57,226 nucleotides of DNA from an uncultured Acidobacteriota bacterium (GTDB taxonomy: Bacteria; Acidobacteriota; Terriglobia; Bryobacterales; Bryobacteraceae): positions 1 to 57,226 of the forward strand of contig CADECY010000053.1 in NCBI GenBank assembly GCA_902825945.1, given 5' to 3'. A program made the translations under genes and the position numbers. The notes under the pieces are model-generated. The model searched no databases. It saw only the letters and a list, made by a program, of their open reading frames with translations, and had not been told where the DNA came from. Shown here in pieces: positions 17,536-29,381 of this stretch. Positions within the stretch are counted from its first letter, which is position 1; the number at the start of each line of letters is the position of its first letter.

Positions 17536-18161
17536 GCGCGCCGCGGCGGAGTTCCCTTCATCTTCCGGAATAACCATGCCTTTGCCACTACCCAGTCCCT
17601 GCGTACGGTCGGTTCGGAAACGCTGAGGATTTCAGCGATTTCGGTTTCAGTCAACCCGCCGAAGAACCGCAACTCGACGACCTGCGCACGGCGCTCGTCA
17701 AAGCCGGCCAGTTCCTCAATGGCGCCGTTCAGCATGACCAGATCCACGCTATCGACGCCGCCAGCACTTGCCGAGTCCGCCGCCGCATCCGGCCATTCGA
17801 TCCCATGACCACGCTTGGCTGCCCGCAGCCGCCGTGCGTGCTCGACGAGGATGCATCGCATCATTCGCCCGGCGATGCCGAAAAACTGGGCGCGGTTCAC
17901 CCAATCGATGGGCTTCATCCGCGCCATTCGAAGATAGACCTCATGCACGAGCGCGGTGCCCTGGAGTGTATGCCCAGGCGACTCGCGTGCCAAGAACGCC
18001 CGCGCCAAGCGGCGCATCTCCAAGTACAACATCGACAAAACGTCGTCCAGGGCGGCGTGATTTCCTCCGCCCCACTGCTTCAGCAGGCTCGTCACGTCGG
18101 GGCCGAGTGGCGGAGTCATCGTGGCTGCGGCGTTCATGGCGATCATGCGCTCACTCATCAT
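17532..18161 (-). CDS. ECF-type sigma factor (acidobacterial TIGR02999-like)
   Basis: A sigma-70-family factor of about 209 residues. Region 2 is seen in LEMRRLARAFLARESPGHTL and ALVHEVYLRMA, and region 4 in VVELRFFGGLTETEIAEILSVSEPTV. This subgroup typically sits beside a Ser/Thr kinase, as here, and may be controlled by phosphorylation rather than by an anti-sigma factor. The ATG at 18161 follows GGAG with suitable spacing; several in-frame ATGs exist downstream (18158, 18146, 18137, 18119). The stop overlaps the kinase start, suggesting translational coupling. The 255 nt upstream hold the promoter but no motif I can name. Confidence 0.87.
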   Translation of the reverse strand: MMSERMIAMNAAATMTPPLGPDVTSLLKQWGGGNHAALDDVLSMLYLEMRRLARAFLARESPGHTLQGTALVHEVYLRMARMKPIDWVNRAQFFGIAGRMMRCILVEHARRLRAAKRGHGIEWPDAAADSASAGGVDSVDLVMLNGAIEELAGFDERRAQVVELRFFGGLTETEIAEILSVSEPTVRRDWVVAKAWLFRKMKGTPPRRA

Positions 18162-18416
18162 GCGCAGCTCCGGGAAAAAAGCGATCAAGAAAATGCGGCA
18201 ACATGGCCTCCGATTACTACTCTGGAGTTTGACGCAGGAATTGTGGCAATGCAAGCGTTAGTTTGTTCCGCACCCAAGCGTGCGCACGAGCGAGAGCAAT
18301 TGAGTTTCCGATCGCTGATCCATGTCGAAAAAATCGACCCGATGCTTCTAGCGCTTTCGGCGAAGGACCCCCGCCAGTCGGCTGGCGGAGGAGTGCCCGG
18401 CACGATGCAGTTCAAT

Positions 18417-19100
18417 TCAACGGACGCTCGGGCGGGCACCGAAGAGGACCATGCAAGCCAGAGCCGCAACCATGGGCGCCGCCAGCGCGGGCTCTGGAAC
18501 GCTCACGATCTCCAGCCGCGAGATGGTGAGCCGCACGTCCTGAGCTCCGCCGGTGAGTGGCCCGATTGGCAGCAGGATCAGTTCGTAGGAGTCGAAAGCC
18601 GTGCCCGGGAGCACCGGCCGATTCCCGCCGGCCAGATCGAAGTAGTAGCGGCCCGGCCCGGTAATTTGCTGCCCAGCGGGAATCGGCGCTCCAGCGGTGC
18701 CGAAGCGGTCAAGCCCCACGTACATAACGGCGTTCACGCCCACCGCTTCCGCCACCTCGTACACCAAGTAGCGATCATCATCGGTGATCGTGTAGGGTTG
18801 GCCAACCGAGTAGATGTAAAAGTCCATCGACTTTCCGGCGCCGAGCGTCACCTTCAGGCCATGATCCACCTCGACGGTAAAAGGCGGCGTCGAGGGATCG
18901 ACGCAAGAGATCCCGTAAACCGTAAAATTCCGGACTCCCGATCCGCCCACGATCGTGTTGCCGGCTCCGTTCCAGGTAACGGGCCCTGACGCGCACATGG
19001 TGAGTGTCGTGACGCCGCCCGTACCCTGAGTGAAGTCGTCCAGCATGACGCCTGCGGTCAAAGGAATCAACGTGGAGAGCAAGAGAATGAGGCGTTTCAT
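18417..19100 (-). CDS. PEP-CTERM sorted exported protein
   Basis: A 227-residue protein: signal peptide (MKRLILLLSTLIPLTAGV), a beta-rich body, and a C-terminal sorting signal VPEPALAAPMVAALACMVLF followed by basic residues (GARPSVR). PEP-CTERM proteins are cleaved and anchored by exosortase; no exosortase lies in this window. The start at 19100 is taken at the signal peptide rather than at an upstream TTG. It is transcribed divergently from the fucosidase gene. Confidence 0.8.
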   Translation of the reverse strand: MKRLILLLSTLIPLTAGVMLDDFTQGTGGVTTLTMCASGPVTWNGAGNTIVGGSGVRNFTVYGISCVDPSTPPFTVEVDHGLKVTLGAGKSMDFYIYSVGQPYTITDDDRYLVYEVAEAVGVNAVMYVGLDRFGTAGAPIPAGQQITGPGRYYFDLAGGNRPVLPGTAFDSYELILLPIGPLTGGAQDVRLTISRLEIVSVPEPALAAPMVAALACMVLFGARPSVR

Positions 19101-19162
19101 GAAACTGCGAGAGAGCAATTCGGCTTCCCACCGGGCGCCCGCCGTGTCAAGATAAGGGCACG

Positions 19163-20629
19163 ATGTTCCGCCGCATTCTACTCGCCGCGGGTCTCGCGTC
19201 GCCGATGGTGGCGCAGACCCCGTTTGCTCCTACATGGGAGTCGATCGATTCGCGCCCCACGCCGAAGTGGTTCACCGATGCCAAGTTCGGCATTTTCATC
19301 CACTGGGGTGTCTATTCGGTTCCGGCGTACGCACCGCCCGATGCCAAAGGGGGCGACGCCTACGCCGAATGGTATTGGAACCATCTCCGCCGTGGACCCA
19401 CGAGCAAGGGCCAGCCGAACGGAACCTGGCACTTCCACAAACGGACCTACGGCGAAGACTTCGACTACCAGAACTTCGCACCGATGTTCAAGGCCGAATT
19501 GTTCGAGCCGGGGCACTGGGCCGATGTGTTTCAGAAGTCCGGCGCGAAATACGTGGTGCTGACCTCGAAGCATCACGAAGGATTCGCGCTCTGGCCGAGC
19601 GAGCACGCATCGAAGACGTGGGGTCGTCCTTGGAACGCTGTCGATTCCGGTCCGAAACGCGACATCCTCGGTGACCTCACCGCCGCAGTCCGCGAGAAGG
19701 GCCTGAAGATGGGCTACTACTACTCGCTTTATGAATGGTACAACCCGCTCTGGCTCTCCGATCGCAAGCGCTTCATCCGCGAGCACATGGTGCCGCAATT
19801 CCAGGACCTGGTGACGCGCTACAAACCTTCGCTTCTATTCTCCGACGGTGAATGGGACCTGCCAAGCGCGGAGTGGGGTTCGGCCGAATTGCTGGCCTGG
19901 GCCGTCAACCAGCCCTGGGCGAAAGACGAACTCGTGCTCAACGATCGCTGGGGCAAAGACTCGCGTCACAAGCACGGCGGCTACTACACGACCGAGTACA
20001 CCGCCGGACTCGAGGGCAGCAACCATCCCTGGGAAGAAAGCCGAGGCATGGGCCGCTCCTACGGCTACAACCGCGTGGAGCGCTTGGCCGACTATCGCAC
20101 GGAGCGGGAACTCGTCATCATGCTCGTGGACCTCGTCAGCCGTGGCGGCAACCTCCTGCTTGATATCGGACCGTCCGGAGACGGCCGAATCCCCGTGATC
20201 ATGGAAGAGCGCTTGCGCCAAATGGGCGCTTGGCTCGCCCGCAACGGCGAGGCGATCCATGGAACACAGCCGTGGGCTCGGACCCGGCAATGGAGCACGG
20301 GACAACCGCCTCGTCTCGAGACGGGCGAGTTCATGACCCGCTATGAGGTGACCGACTACCTCGAGCGCAGGAAGCCGGGCCAGGCGGTGATCGAGGCCTT
20401 CTTCACGAAGAAAGGGAGCGACGTCTTCGCCATTGTTCCGGGCACTCAACATGCCCGCCTTCGGATCCGTGGCGCGGCGTTGCCCGTTGGCGCGAAGGTG
20501 ACCGTACTCGGCTCCTCAGCCACCCTTTCCTGGAAACAGGAGGGCAATGATCTGGTGATCACCCTTCCGGGGGGCCCGACCCCAGGGCCGGCCTATACGA
20601 TCCGGCTTCCCAACCTAGACCCGCGATAG
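19163..20629 (+). CDS. secreted alpha-L-fucosidase, GH29
   Basis: A 488-residue exported glycosidase with signal peptide (MFRRILLAAGLASPMVAQ). GH29 motifs are clear: WFTDAKFGIFIHWGVYSVP near the N-terminus, KYVVLTSKHHEGFALWPS, and SLLFSDGEWDLP, where the Asp is the expected catalytic nucleophile. The C-terminus holds a small beta domain. The family releases terminal alpha-L-fucose from glycans, fitting polysaccharide scavenging. No fucose pathway genes adjoin it, so the exact substrate is open. Confidence 0.92.
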   Translation: MFRRILLAAGLASPMVAQTPFAPTWESIDSRPTPKWFTDAKFGIFIHWGVYSVPAYAPPDAKGGDAYAEWYWNHLRRGPTSKGQPNGTWHFHKRTYGEDFDYQNFAPMFKAELFEPGHWADVFQKSGAKYVVLTSKHHEGFALWPSEHASKTWGRPWNAVDSGPKRDILGDLTAAVREKGLKMGYYYSLYEWYNPLWLSDRKRFIREHMVPQFQDLVTRYKPSLLFSDGEWDLPSAEWGSAELLAWAVNQPWAKDELVLNDRWGKDSRHKHGGYYTTEYTAGLEGSNHPWEESRGMGRSYGYNRVERLADYRTERELVIMLVDLVSRGGNLLLDIGPSGDGRIPVIMEERLRQMGAWLARNGEAIHGTQPWARTRQWSTGQPPRLETGEFMTRYEVTDYLERRKPGQAVIEAFFTKKGSDVFAIVPGTQHARLRIRGAALPVGAKVTVLGSSATLSWKQEGNDLVITLPGGPTPGPAYTIRLPNLDPR

Positions 20630-20631
20630 TC

Positions 20632-20670
20632 GGCTATCGATTTCTTTGGATAGCCAGTGTGCTATCTTTT
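20632..20670 (+). terminator. two overlapping hairpins, possible terminator
   Basis: GGCTATC (20632-20638) pairs with GATAGCC (20649-20655), and the latter also pairs with GCTATC (20661-20666), which is followed by TTTT. The second form is terminator-like with a short stem. The two structures exclude each other. They fall just after the fucosidase stop. Confidence 0.4.
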
Positions 20671-20719
20671 GGTTATTGAGGGGTAGGCGTCCTAGATCCC
20701 AAGACCAAGGAGCACACCC

Positions 20720-21880
20720 ATGAGATATCTCTCGGCTGCCGCAATCATTTTGATTTCATTGCCCGCCGGAGCGGAGGAGATTCGAGTCACGGCGATCGCC
20801 AGCGGGCTGTCGCTGCCCACGGAGATCGTAGAGGCGCCCGACGGGTCGGGACGCTTGTTCGTCGCCCGGCAACACGGACTGATCAGCGTCATCGAGAATG
20901 GTGAAGTCCTACCGGAACCGTTCCTGGATATCCGGACAAAAACGTACGCGGGCGCCGAGCGTGGCCTTATCGGCCTTGCGTTTTCACCCTTGTTTGCGTT
21001 GAACGGAGAGTTCTATGTGACCTATGTCACCCGGCCCGGCGCTGGCAGCACGATCGTGGCTCGCTATCGAGTGTCCCCGGGGCAGCCGGTGGCGGACGAA
21101 AGCAGCGAGGAAATCCTGTTGCAACTCGATCACCCTCACGAGATCCACTACGGCGGCACCCTCCGCTTTGGACACGATGGCTTCCTCTACGTTGGCCTCG
21201 GCGATGGTGGCAGTGCCTTGGACGAAGAGGGCAACGCGCAAGATCTGGATGGCTTGTTCGGCAAGATCCTCCGGATCGACGTGGATTCGCAGCGCGGCGC
21301 CTACGGGATTCCGGCTTCGAACCCCTTTGTTTCAAGGGCGGGAGCCCGGCCCGAGATCTGGGCCTATGGCCTTCGAAATCCCTGGAAATTCTCATTCGAC
21401 GCTCTGTATGGCGATCTCTACATCGGGGATGTCGGCCAATCAGTACAGGAAGAAATCGACTTCCAGCCGGCCGCCAGTCCGGGAGGCGAGAACTACGGCT
21501 GGAACATCACGGAAGGTACGGAATGCGCGATCGGCCCGTGTCCTTCGCCGGGCCTCACGGAGCCAATTCACACCTATGGCCGCGATGAGGGAGGGTGCGT
21601 TACGGGCGGTTTCGTCTACCGCGGTTCCGCGATTCCCTCGCTGGTGGGAACCTACGTCTATGGCGATTTCGTCACCAGTGCGATCTGGGGCCTTACCTAT
21701 TCGGATGGGCATTGGCGGAACCGTTTGGTGTACGCGTCCGACTTCCAGATCAGCACATTCGGCCAGGACCAATCCGGGGAACTATACGTCGCCAACTACG
21801 AGACTGGAGTGATCTACAGGATCGATCCGGCGGGGGGCGATACCGCTGAGCGCGTGCCCCCCATTCCGAAAAAACGCTGA
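20720..21880 (+). CDS. secreted PQQ-dependent sugar dehydrogenase-like beta-propeller protein
   Basis: A 386-residue exported protein with signal peptide (MRYLSAAAIILISLPAGA). The soluble glucose dehydrogenase (GSDH/YliI) propeller is shown by SGLSLPTEIVEAPDGSGRLF, ERGLIGLAFSP, GGTLRFGHDGFLYVGLGDGG, AYGLRNPWKFSFD and GDVGQSVQEEIDF. Family members oxidise aldoses with PQQ and calcium, although many only share the fold. AAGGAG precedes the ATG. It converges on mscL with 3 nt between stops. Confidence 0.85.
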   Translation: MRYLSAAAIILISLPAGAEEIRVTAIASGLSLPTEIVEAPDGSGRLFVARQHGLISVIENGEVLPEPFLDIRTKTYAGAERGLIGLAFSPLFALNGEFYVTYVTRPGAGSTIVARYRVSPGQPVADESSEEILLQLDHPHEIHYGGTLRFGHDGFLYVGLGDGGSALDEEGNAQDLDGLFGKILRIDVDSQRGAYGIPASNPFVSRAGARPEIWAYGLRNPWKFSFDALYGDLYIGDVGQSVQEEIDFQPAASPGGENYGWNITEGTECAIGPCPSPGLTEPIHTYGRDEGGCVTGGFVYRGSAIPSLVGTYVYGDFVTSAIWGLTYSDGHWRNRLVYASDFQISTFGQDQSGELYVANYETGVIYRIDPAGGDTAERVPPIPKKR

Positions 21881-21883
21881 TTC

Positions 21884-22309
21884 TTATCTCTTCGCGAGCA
21901 GGTCGCGGATTTCGCCCAACAGCTTGGCTTCAGCCGACGGCGGCGGCGGAGGCGGAGGCGGAGCAGCGGGCTCTTCCCGCTTCAGCCGATTCATCTGCTT
22001 CACCATCATGAAGATCACGAAGGCCAGGATTAGGAAGTTGATTACGATCGTGGCGAAGTTGCCATACGCGAACAGGTTGGCGCCAGCCTTCTTGGCGTCG
22101 GCCAACGTGCCGTAGGTCTTGTCGTCGGTCAGGTTGACGAACAGGTTCGAGAAGTCGACCCCACCGCCCATGATCTTGCCGATGACCGGCATGACGACAT
22201 CGCCGATCAACGAATCGACGATCTTTCCAAACGCACCGCCGATAATAACGCCGACCGCCATATCGACGACATTACCCTTCAGCGCAAACTCTTTGAACTC
22301 TTTCAACAT
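21884..22309 (-). CDS. mscL: large-conductance mechanosensitive channel MscL
   Basis: A 141-residue inner-membrane channel. The signature EFKEFALKGNVVDMAVGVII and GGAFGKIVDSLIGDVVMPVI gives the first helix; the second is FATIVINFLILAFVIFMMVK. The C-terminal helix (AKLLGEIRDLLAK) is joined by a run of eight prolines encoded by a GGC/GGA triplet repeat. MscL opens on membrane tension to release solutes during hypo-osmotic shock. Length is standard. Confidence 0.95.
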   Translation of the reverse strand: MLKEFKEFALKGNVVDMAVGVIIGGAFGKIVDSLIGDVVMPVIGKIMGGGVDFSNLFVNLTDDKTYGTLADAKKAGANLFAYGNFATIVINFLILAFVIFMMVKQMNRLKREEPAAPPPPPPPPSAEAKLLGEIRDLLAKR

Positions 22310-22383
22310 TTACGGGTTGCCTCCAGCATTGGTCTGACCGATACCGCTCGCGAGAGCGGCGTTCGTCAGAATACCAGAATCAG

Positions 22384-22410
22384 CTACCCCCGCCAAGAGG
22401 GGGGAGGGAT
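22384..22410 (-). terminator. GC-rich hairpin in the 279-nt gap before mscL
   Basis: CCCCCGCC..GAGGGGG forms a short GC-rich stem with a tiny loop, without a long T-run. It may end the DUF1501 transcript. Nothing else stands out in 22310-22588. Confidence 0.25.
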
Positions 22411-22588
22411 ATTTCCTAGTTCTAGCCCTTTTGGCCCACCTGGTATGGCGCGACCGCGCCTCGAAGCGTCATGTTCCCCTTTGAACCGGAGGGTACCCTT
22501 CGATGTGCTCGTTCCCGAGGCGCTCGCATGGGATCCGGCGCGCCACGCCTCGCGAACCGAGCCGGTCCGTGCGCTTCGCCGCGAATCG

Positions 22589-23990
22589 CTACGCCAGGAT
22601 CTTCGTCGCGACGTTCCCGTGGACGTCGGTCAAGCGGTGATTCCGGCCGCCGTGGAAATACGTCAACCGCAAATGGTCGAGCCCCAGCAGGTGCAGCATG
22701 GTCGCATGCATATCGTTGATGTGCATCCGGTCCTCGACCGCGTAGTAGCCGTAGTCGTCTGTCGCGCCATAGGCGAACCCGCCCTTCACACCCGCGCCCG
22801 CCATCCACGCGGAGTAGCCGTAAGGGTTATGATCCCGGCCGTCACCCGCCTGTGCGATCGGCGTGCGTCCGAATTCGCCCGACCAGACGACGAGCGTGTC
22901 TTTCAACAACCCGTGTGCGTCGAGATCGGCCAGCAGACCCGAGATCGGTTTATCGACCATGGCGGCCGTCCGGGTATGGAGCCGGATCAACTCGCTGTGC
23001 GCGTCCCAGCCCACCTCGTTCCCCGGTCCGTACTCATGGTTGATCTGGATGAACCGGACATCGCGTTGCGCCAGCCGCCGCGCCATCAGGCACTGCCAGC
23101 CAAAGTCGCGCGAGATCGCTTCATCCATCCCGTAGAGCTTCTTGGTGGCTTCCGATTCCTTCGAGATGTCGAACGCCTCGGGCGCGACCGATTGCATGCG
23201 AAACGCCAACTCGAACTGCTGGATGCGCCCCTCGAGCTCCGGATCGTGATTCCAGCGCTCGGCCGACCAGCGGTTCATCTTCTGGATCATGTCGAGCTCA
23301 TAGCGCTGCTGCTCGTTCGAGAGTCCCTTGTTCTTCAGGTGTTCGATCGGCTCGTGCAGATCCTCCACCTTGATGCCGCCATGTGCCACCGCGGTGCCCT
23401 GATAGGCCGCGGGCAGGAACGCGCTCGACCAGTTCTTGGCGCCGCCATGCGAAAGTCCAGGCTTGATCGTGATGTAGGCGGGCAGATTCTGGTTTTCGGT
23501 TCCGAGTCCGTAGACGACCCAGGCACCCATGCCGGGCCGCGTGAACGTGTTCGAACCCGTGTGAAGCTGCAAGACCGCGCCGCCGTGTGCGACGCTATCG
23601 CCGACCATCGATCGCAGGATGCACATCTTGTCGACGTGTTTGGCGACGTTCGGGAAAAGTTCGCTCACCGGGAGCCCGCTCTGGCCGTGGCGCGCGAACT
23701 TCCAGGGCGACTTCAGCAGTGCGCCCGTCTGCCCTTCGGCGAACGTGAGCGGACGCCTTCCCGGAAACGGTTTGCCGTGATCGCGATCGAGCAGCGGCTT
23801 CGGGTCGAAGGTGTCCATGTGCGAAGGGCCGCCGTGCATGAACAGGAAGATGACACGCTTCGCCTTCGTCTCGAAATGTGGCTTCTTCGGCGCGAGAGGA
23901 TTCCGCGCCTCTTCCGCGGCCATCAGGCCGGTGAGGCCCAGCATGCCGAAGCCGCAGGCGGCACGGCGCAGAATGTAGCGGCGCGAGAGT

Positions 23991-24001
<11 letters not shown>
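22589..24001 (-). CDS. Tat-exported DUF1501 protein
   Basis: A 470-residue protein with a twin-arginine-type leader (SRRYILRRAACGFGMLGL). The body matches DUF1501: VIFLFMHGGPSHMDTFDPKP near residue 50, GMGAWVVYGLGTENQNLP, and VVWSGEFGRTPIAQAGDGRD toward the C-terminus. The fold is related to sulfatases/alkaline phosphatases, but the biochemical role is unknown. It follows the DUF1549/DUF1553 gene with an 11-bp overlap, the usual pairing in Planctomycetes and acidobacteria, suggesting a joint exported function. Confidence 0.9.
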
Positions 24002-26669
<2,668 letters not shown>

Positions 26670-26741
26670 GCCGATACTACTCTACTCTACTTCGATTGAT
26701 CGTTGCGTATCGGTTTGGCGCGAGTCCGCGGCTCCGCGGGG

Positions 26742-28475
26742 TCAGGCAAACAACTCCCGCTCCAGGAAATGCACCGACCCCTCCTTGAAGAACGGGGCGG
26801 TCCATTTGTCGGTCGAAACGAGGAACGGGGAGATCGTTCCCTTGGCACCCTTGCCCGCGGCGACTTGCGCGTCCACCGCTTCACGGAACTGAAAGTGGTC
26901 GAACAGCCGCAGAAACTCGCCGAGAAAGACATCCGCGAGATCAGTGTCGCCCTGCACGATCACCATGTTCTCGTCGTTGCTCTCGGTCGAAGCGCTGCTG
27001 AAGTTCGCTGAACCGGAGACCAGAGTGGGAGAGGAGGTGAGCGCGTCGAGAAGCATGTACTTGGTGTGGAGAAACTTCACGTGGGTGTTGAGGCCGGTCA
27101 GTTTTTCGGCCAGCCAGCGGTGCAGTACGCCACCAACCGCTTCGTCTCCGCTCTTGGGCTTGGCGTTCAAGACCGAGCCCTTCGCCACGAGGTTGTTCGG
27201 CACTTTGCGGATCTTCTGGAACGTGTCGAACTGGCTCATCGGCTTCGGTTGAGCCGGTGTCGGCTTGGGGGTTGTCTTGTTCCCTTCGGTCTCCACCAAC
27301 AGGTAGCGGAGGAAGTCCTCCTTCTTCAGCAGGGCCGGCGCCAGTACGTTGGAAACGCCGAACGCCGCCGTAAAGGCGACAAATTCCCGGGCCGCCGCCA
27401 TTCGATCCGCGTAATACTGGAGCGCGGTCAAGTCGCCGCGAGGACTGAACACCGGTGTGATCGTGCCCGCCTTCGGCGCGCCCTTTGGAACCGGTGACGC
27501 GCTATCGTTGGCCGGCCGGAGCGATTTGAAATCCGGATCGGCGCTCAGACGCGTCCAGTAGTCGAGGTAGGCCTGGGCCACCTTCGGGTCGCGGATGATG
27601 TGCCCGACGTTGGACTGTCCGAAGATGCCGCCCTCGGTGAAGTTCGTGGAACCTGTCCAGACCTGTTCGGGCTTCCCGTCTTTCAACAAGACGATGAACT
27701 TGTTGTGCGAGATCGAAACGGCTGTCTTGCGCGGAATCATCAGGTGCTGGATTCCGGCCGCGCCCGCTGCCTTCTCGGTGGCCTCGAAAGGTCCCTTGGG
27801 GCGGCGGTCGTAGACGATCTTGACGTCCGCTTTGTTCTTGTCCGCCTTGGCGAACGCCTCGAGCACCGGAGCCCACGAGAACTCGTAGACGGAGGCGCGC
27901 AGCGCGAATCGCGAACTATTGGCTTGGCCGATGAATGCGAGGATCGCTTCCTCGAGTCCCCGGGAGAGCCACTCGAAGGCCTTCTTCTGGGTGGCGGGAT
28001 CGGTAATCTTGTCCGGCGCCACGTTGTTGAACTTCCGCGCGTACGCCTGGCTGCCCGCCGCCCCACGGTTGAAATAGACAGCGTGCGTGCCGCGATCTTC
28101 ACTGCCGGTCTTCACATCCACCGCTACTTTCGGGCCATCGGTAAGCGCCCCGGGTTTGCCGTAACGCGCCGTCACGGTGTACGTGTACTGGTGATCCGGC
28201 TTCGCGGTGTAGTCTCCCCACTGAAAGCCCTGCACCGGATGATCGTTCGAACTGACCAGCGAGCCCGCCTTCGGAAGCGGCGCTCCCGCGGCGGGCTTGA
28301 AAGTCTTGAACGTCATGAGGAAGGCCTCTTCGTTCTCGGTGTGATCCTTCCGCGAGATTGTGAAGCCGAGCAAGCCCTGGCGCTTGGCTTCCGTCACGTC
28401 GAAACCGAGCAGCACCACGTGATTGCCGCCGATGGCATTGACCGACAGACCCTGGCTCTTCTTGCGAACGCGCAT
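26742..28475 (-). CDS. phospholipase D-like protein with two HKD motifs
   Basis: A 577-residue protein. Residues about 1-150 are a beta-rich N-terminal domain (fibronectin-like; VTARYGKPGALTDGPKVAVD). Two HxKx4D-type motifs mark the PLD fold: SISHNKFIVLL with WTGSTNFTEGG, and LHTKYMLLDAL with SGSANFSSAS. The PLD superfamily includes phospholipases, nucleases and phosphatidyltransferases; the substrate is unknown and no signal peptide is visible. The start at 28475 has GGGAG upstream and lies 1 nt after the previous stop. It is the last gene of the six-gene minus-strand operon. Confidence 0.83.
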   Translation of the reverse strand: MRVRKKSQGLSVNAIGGNHVVLLGFDVTEAKRQGLLGFTISRKDHTENEEAFLMTFKTFKPAAGAPLPKAGSLVSSNDHPVQGFQWGDYTAKPDHQYTYTVTARYGKPGALTDGPKVAVDVKTGSEDRGTHAVYFNRGAAGSQAYARKFNNVAPDKITDPATQKKAFEWLSRGLEEAILAFIGQANSSRFALRASVYEFSWAPVLEAFAKADKNKADVKIVYDRRPKGPFEATEKAAGAAGIQHLMIPRKTAVSISHNKFIVLLKDGKPEQVWTGSTNFTEGGIFGQSNVGHIIRDPKVAQAYLDYWTRLSADPDFKSLRPANDSASPVPKGAPKAGTITPVFSPRGDLTALQYYADRMAAAREFVAFTAAFGVSNVLAPALLKKEDFLRYLLVETEGNKTTPKPTPAQPKPMSQFDTFQKIRKVPNNLVAKGSVLNAKPKSGDEAVGGVLHRWLAEKLTGLNTHVKFLHTKYMLLDALTSSPTLVSGSANFSSASTESNDENMVIVQGDTDLADVFLGEFLRLFDHFQFREAVDAQVAAGKGAKGTISPFLVSTDKWTAPFFKEGSVHFLERELFA

Positions 28476-28476
28476 T

Positions 28477-28914
28477 TCACTTGCTCCCTGGTATGAAGTA
28501 GTTTCGATCCGGCGGCGCTTCATGCCGCGTGAAGGCCTCCTGGTAATCGGGCGGATAAATGTCCATGATTTTGTAGGTCCCCGAAGTCAGCCAGTCGGCT
28601 GGCGGGTCTGACTTCGTTCCCGGCACGATCGGGGTCCCGTCCGCGTTCCGGTTCTTCCGGATCGACAGCGTCTGAATCAGAACCCGGCCCCAGAACAGCC
28701 ACTTTCCGCCGATGTTGTGCACGTAGTAGACGCGCACCGGGTCGAGTTGAAACATGCGCGCGCTCGGCTTGTCCTTGAACTCGAAGATCTTGTCCGCCAC
28801 GGCCGCCAGCTTGACGGGCTTCTTGCGGTGCTTGGCCAAATTGAGCAAATCTGACGGAAATCCCTGCTCGGACGTCAGTTGCAGGGTATCGTTGATCTCG
28901 ATCATCGTTCCCAT
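28477..28914 (-). CDS. unknown 145-residue protein of the GMC operon
   Basis: A small soluble protein beginning MGTMIEINDTLQLTSEQGFP. It is rich in Lys and aromatic residues (DPVRVYYVHNIGGKWLFWGR) and looks beta-rich. I do not recognise a family. GGAGG precedes the ATG by 9 nt, and a second ATG lies 3 codons in. It sits between the SRPBCC gene (26 nt gap) and the PLD-like gene (1 nt gap), so it is almost certainly translated with them. Confidence 0.72.
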   Translation of the reverse strand: MGTMIEINDTLQLTSEQGFPSDLLNLAKHRKKPVKLAAVADKIFEFKDKPSARMFQLDPVRVYYVHNIGGKWLFWGRVLIQTLSIRKNRNADGTPIVPGTKSDPPADWLTSGTYKIMDIYPPDYQEAFTRHEAPPDRNYFIPGSK

Positions 28915-28940
28915 ATGAGGAGTCCTCCCGGAGCCGCCGG

Positions 28941-29381
28941 TCAGGCGAGCGGAAACATTTTCTGAAGCGCGTGGAACCCGTTCCAATAGAACTCGCTCAA
29001 CGCGTCTTCGGTGTAACGAAACGTCGATGACCACTGCATGATGCATCTCGTTCCGCCGGCGAGTTCCAGCAGACGGATGCTCGCGACGTAGTTCTGAATA
29101 CGCTCTCCCCACGCGCCCTTGTGCCACTTGTAGCGATAGTGGAAGTCTTCGTTGTCCATCGAAACGAGTTGCTCGACGGTCTTCGGCTGGCCCGCAAAGG
29201 TAAGGATTCGCCGGAGTTCCGGGATGCTCGTCTGATCCTCGCCGATTTCGGTGAGCTCGATGTCGGGATGCCACTCGTGGATCGTGAAGAAGCCGCCCAC
29301 CACAGCCCACACGGCGGCGGCCGGAGCGCCAAGTTCGACAGTCTGAACCACGCGCCAGTCTCGGTACACGGAGTCGCTCAT
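28941..29381 (-). CDS. SRPBCC (START/Bet v1-like) family protein
   Basis: A 146-residue protein with the helix-grip pattern: an N-terminal strand (VVQTVELGAPAAAVWAVVGG), IHEWHPDIELTE, a central beta sheet and a long C-terminal helix (EFYWNGFHALQKMF). SRPBCC proteins bind hydrophobic ligands in a deep cavity, and some act as cyclases or dehydratases in natural-product pathways. The start overlaps the stop of the ferritin-like gene (ATGA). Its presence in a GMC/VioB-type operon suggests it handles a hydrophobic intermediate; that is inference. Confidence 0.82.
   Translation of the reverse strand: MSDSVYRDWRVVQTVELGAPAAAVWAVVGGFFTIHEWHPDIELTEIGEDQTSIPELRRILTFAGQPKTVEQLVSMDNEDFHYRYKWHKGAWGERIQNYVASIRLLELAGGTRCIMQWSSTFRYTEDALSEFYWNGFHALQKMFPLA

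Noticed and set aside
21930..21966. Triplet repeat as a possible CRISPR or microsatellite locus
   Set aside because: It encodes the polyproline linker of MscL and has no spacer structure.
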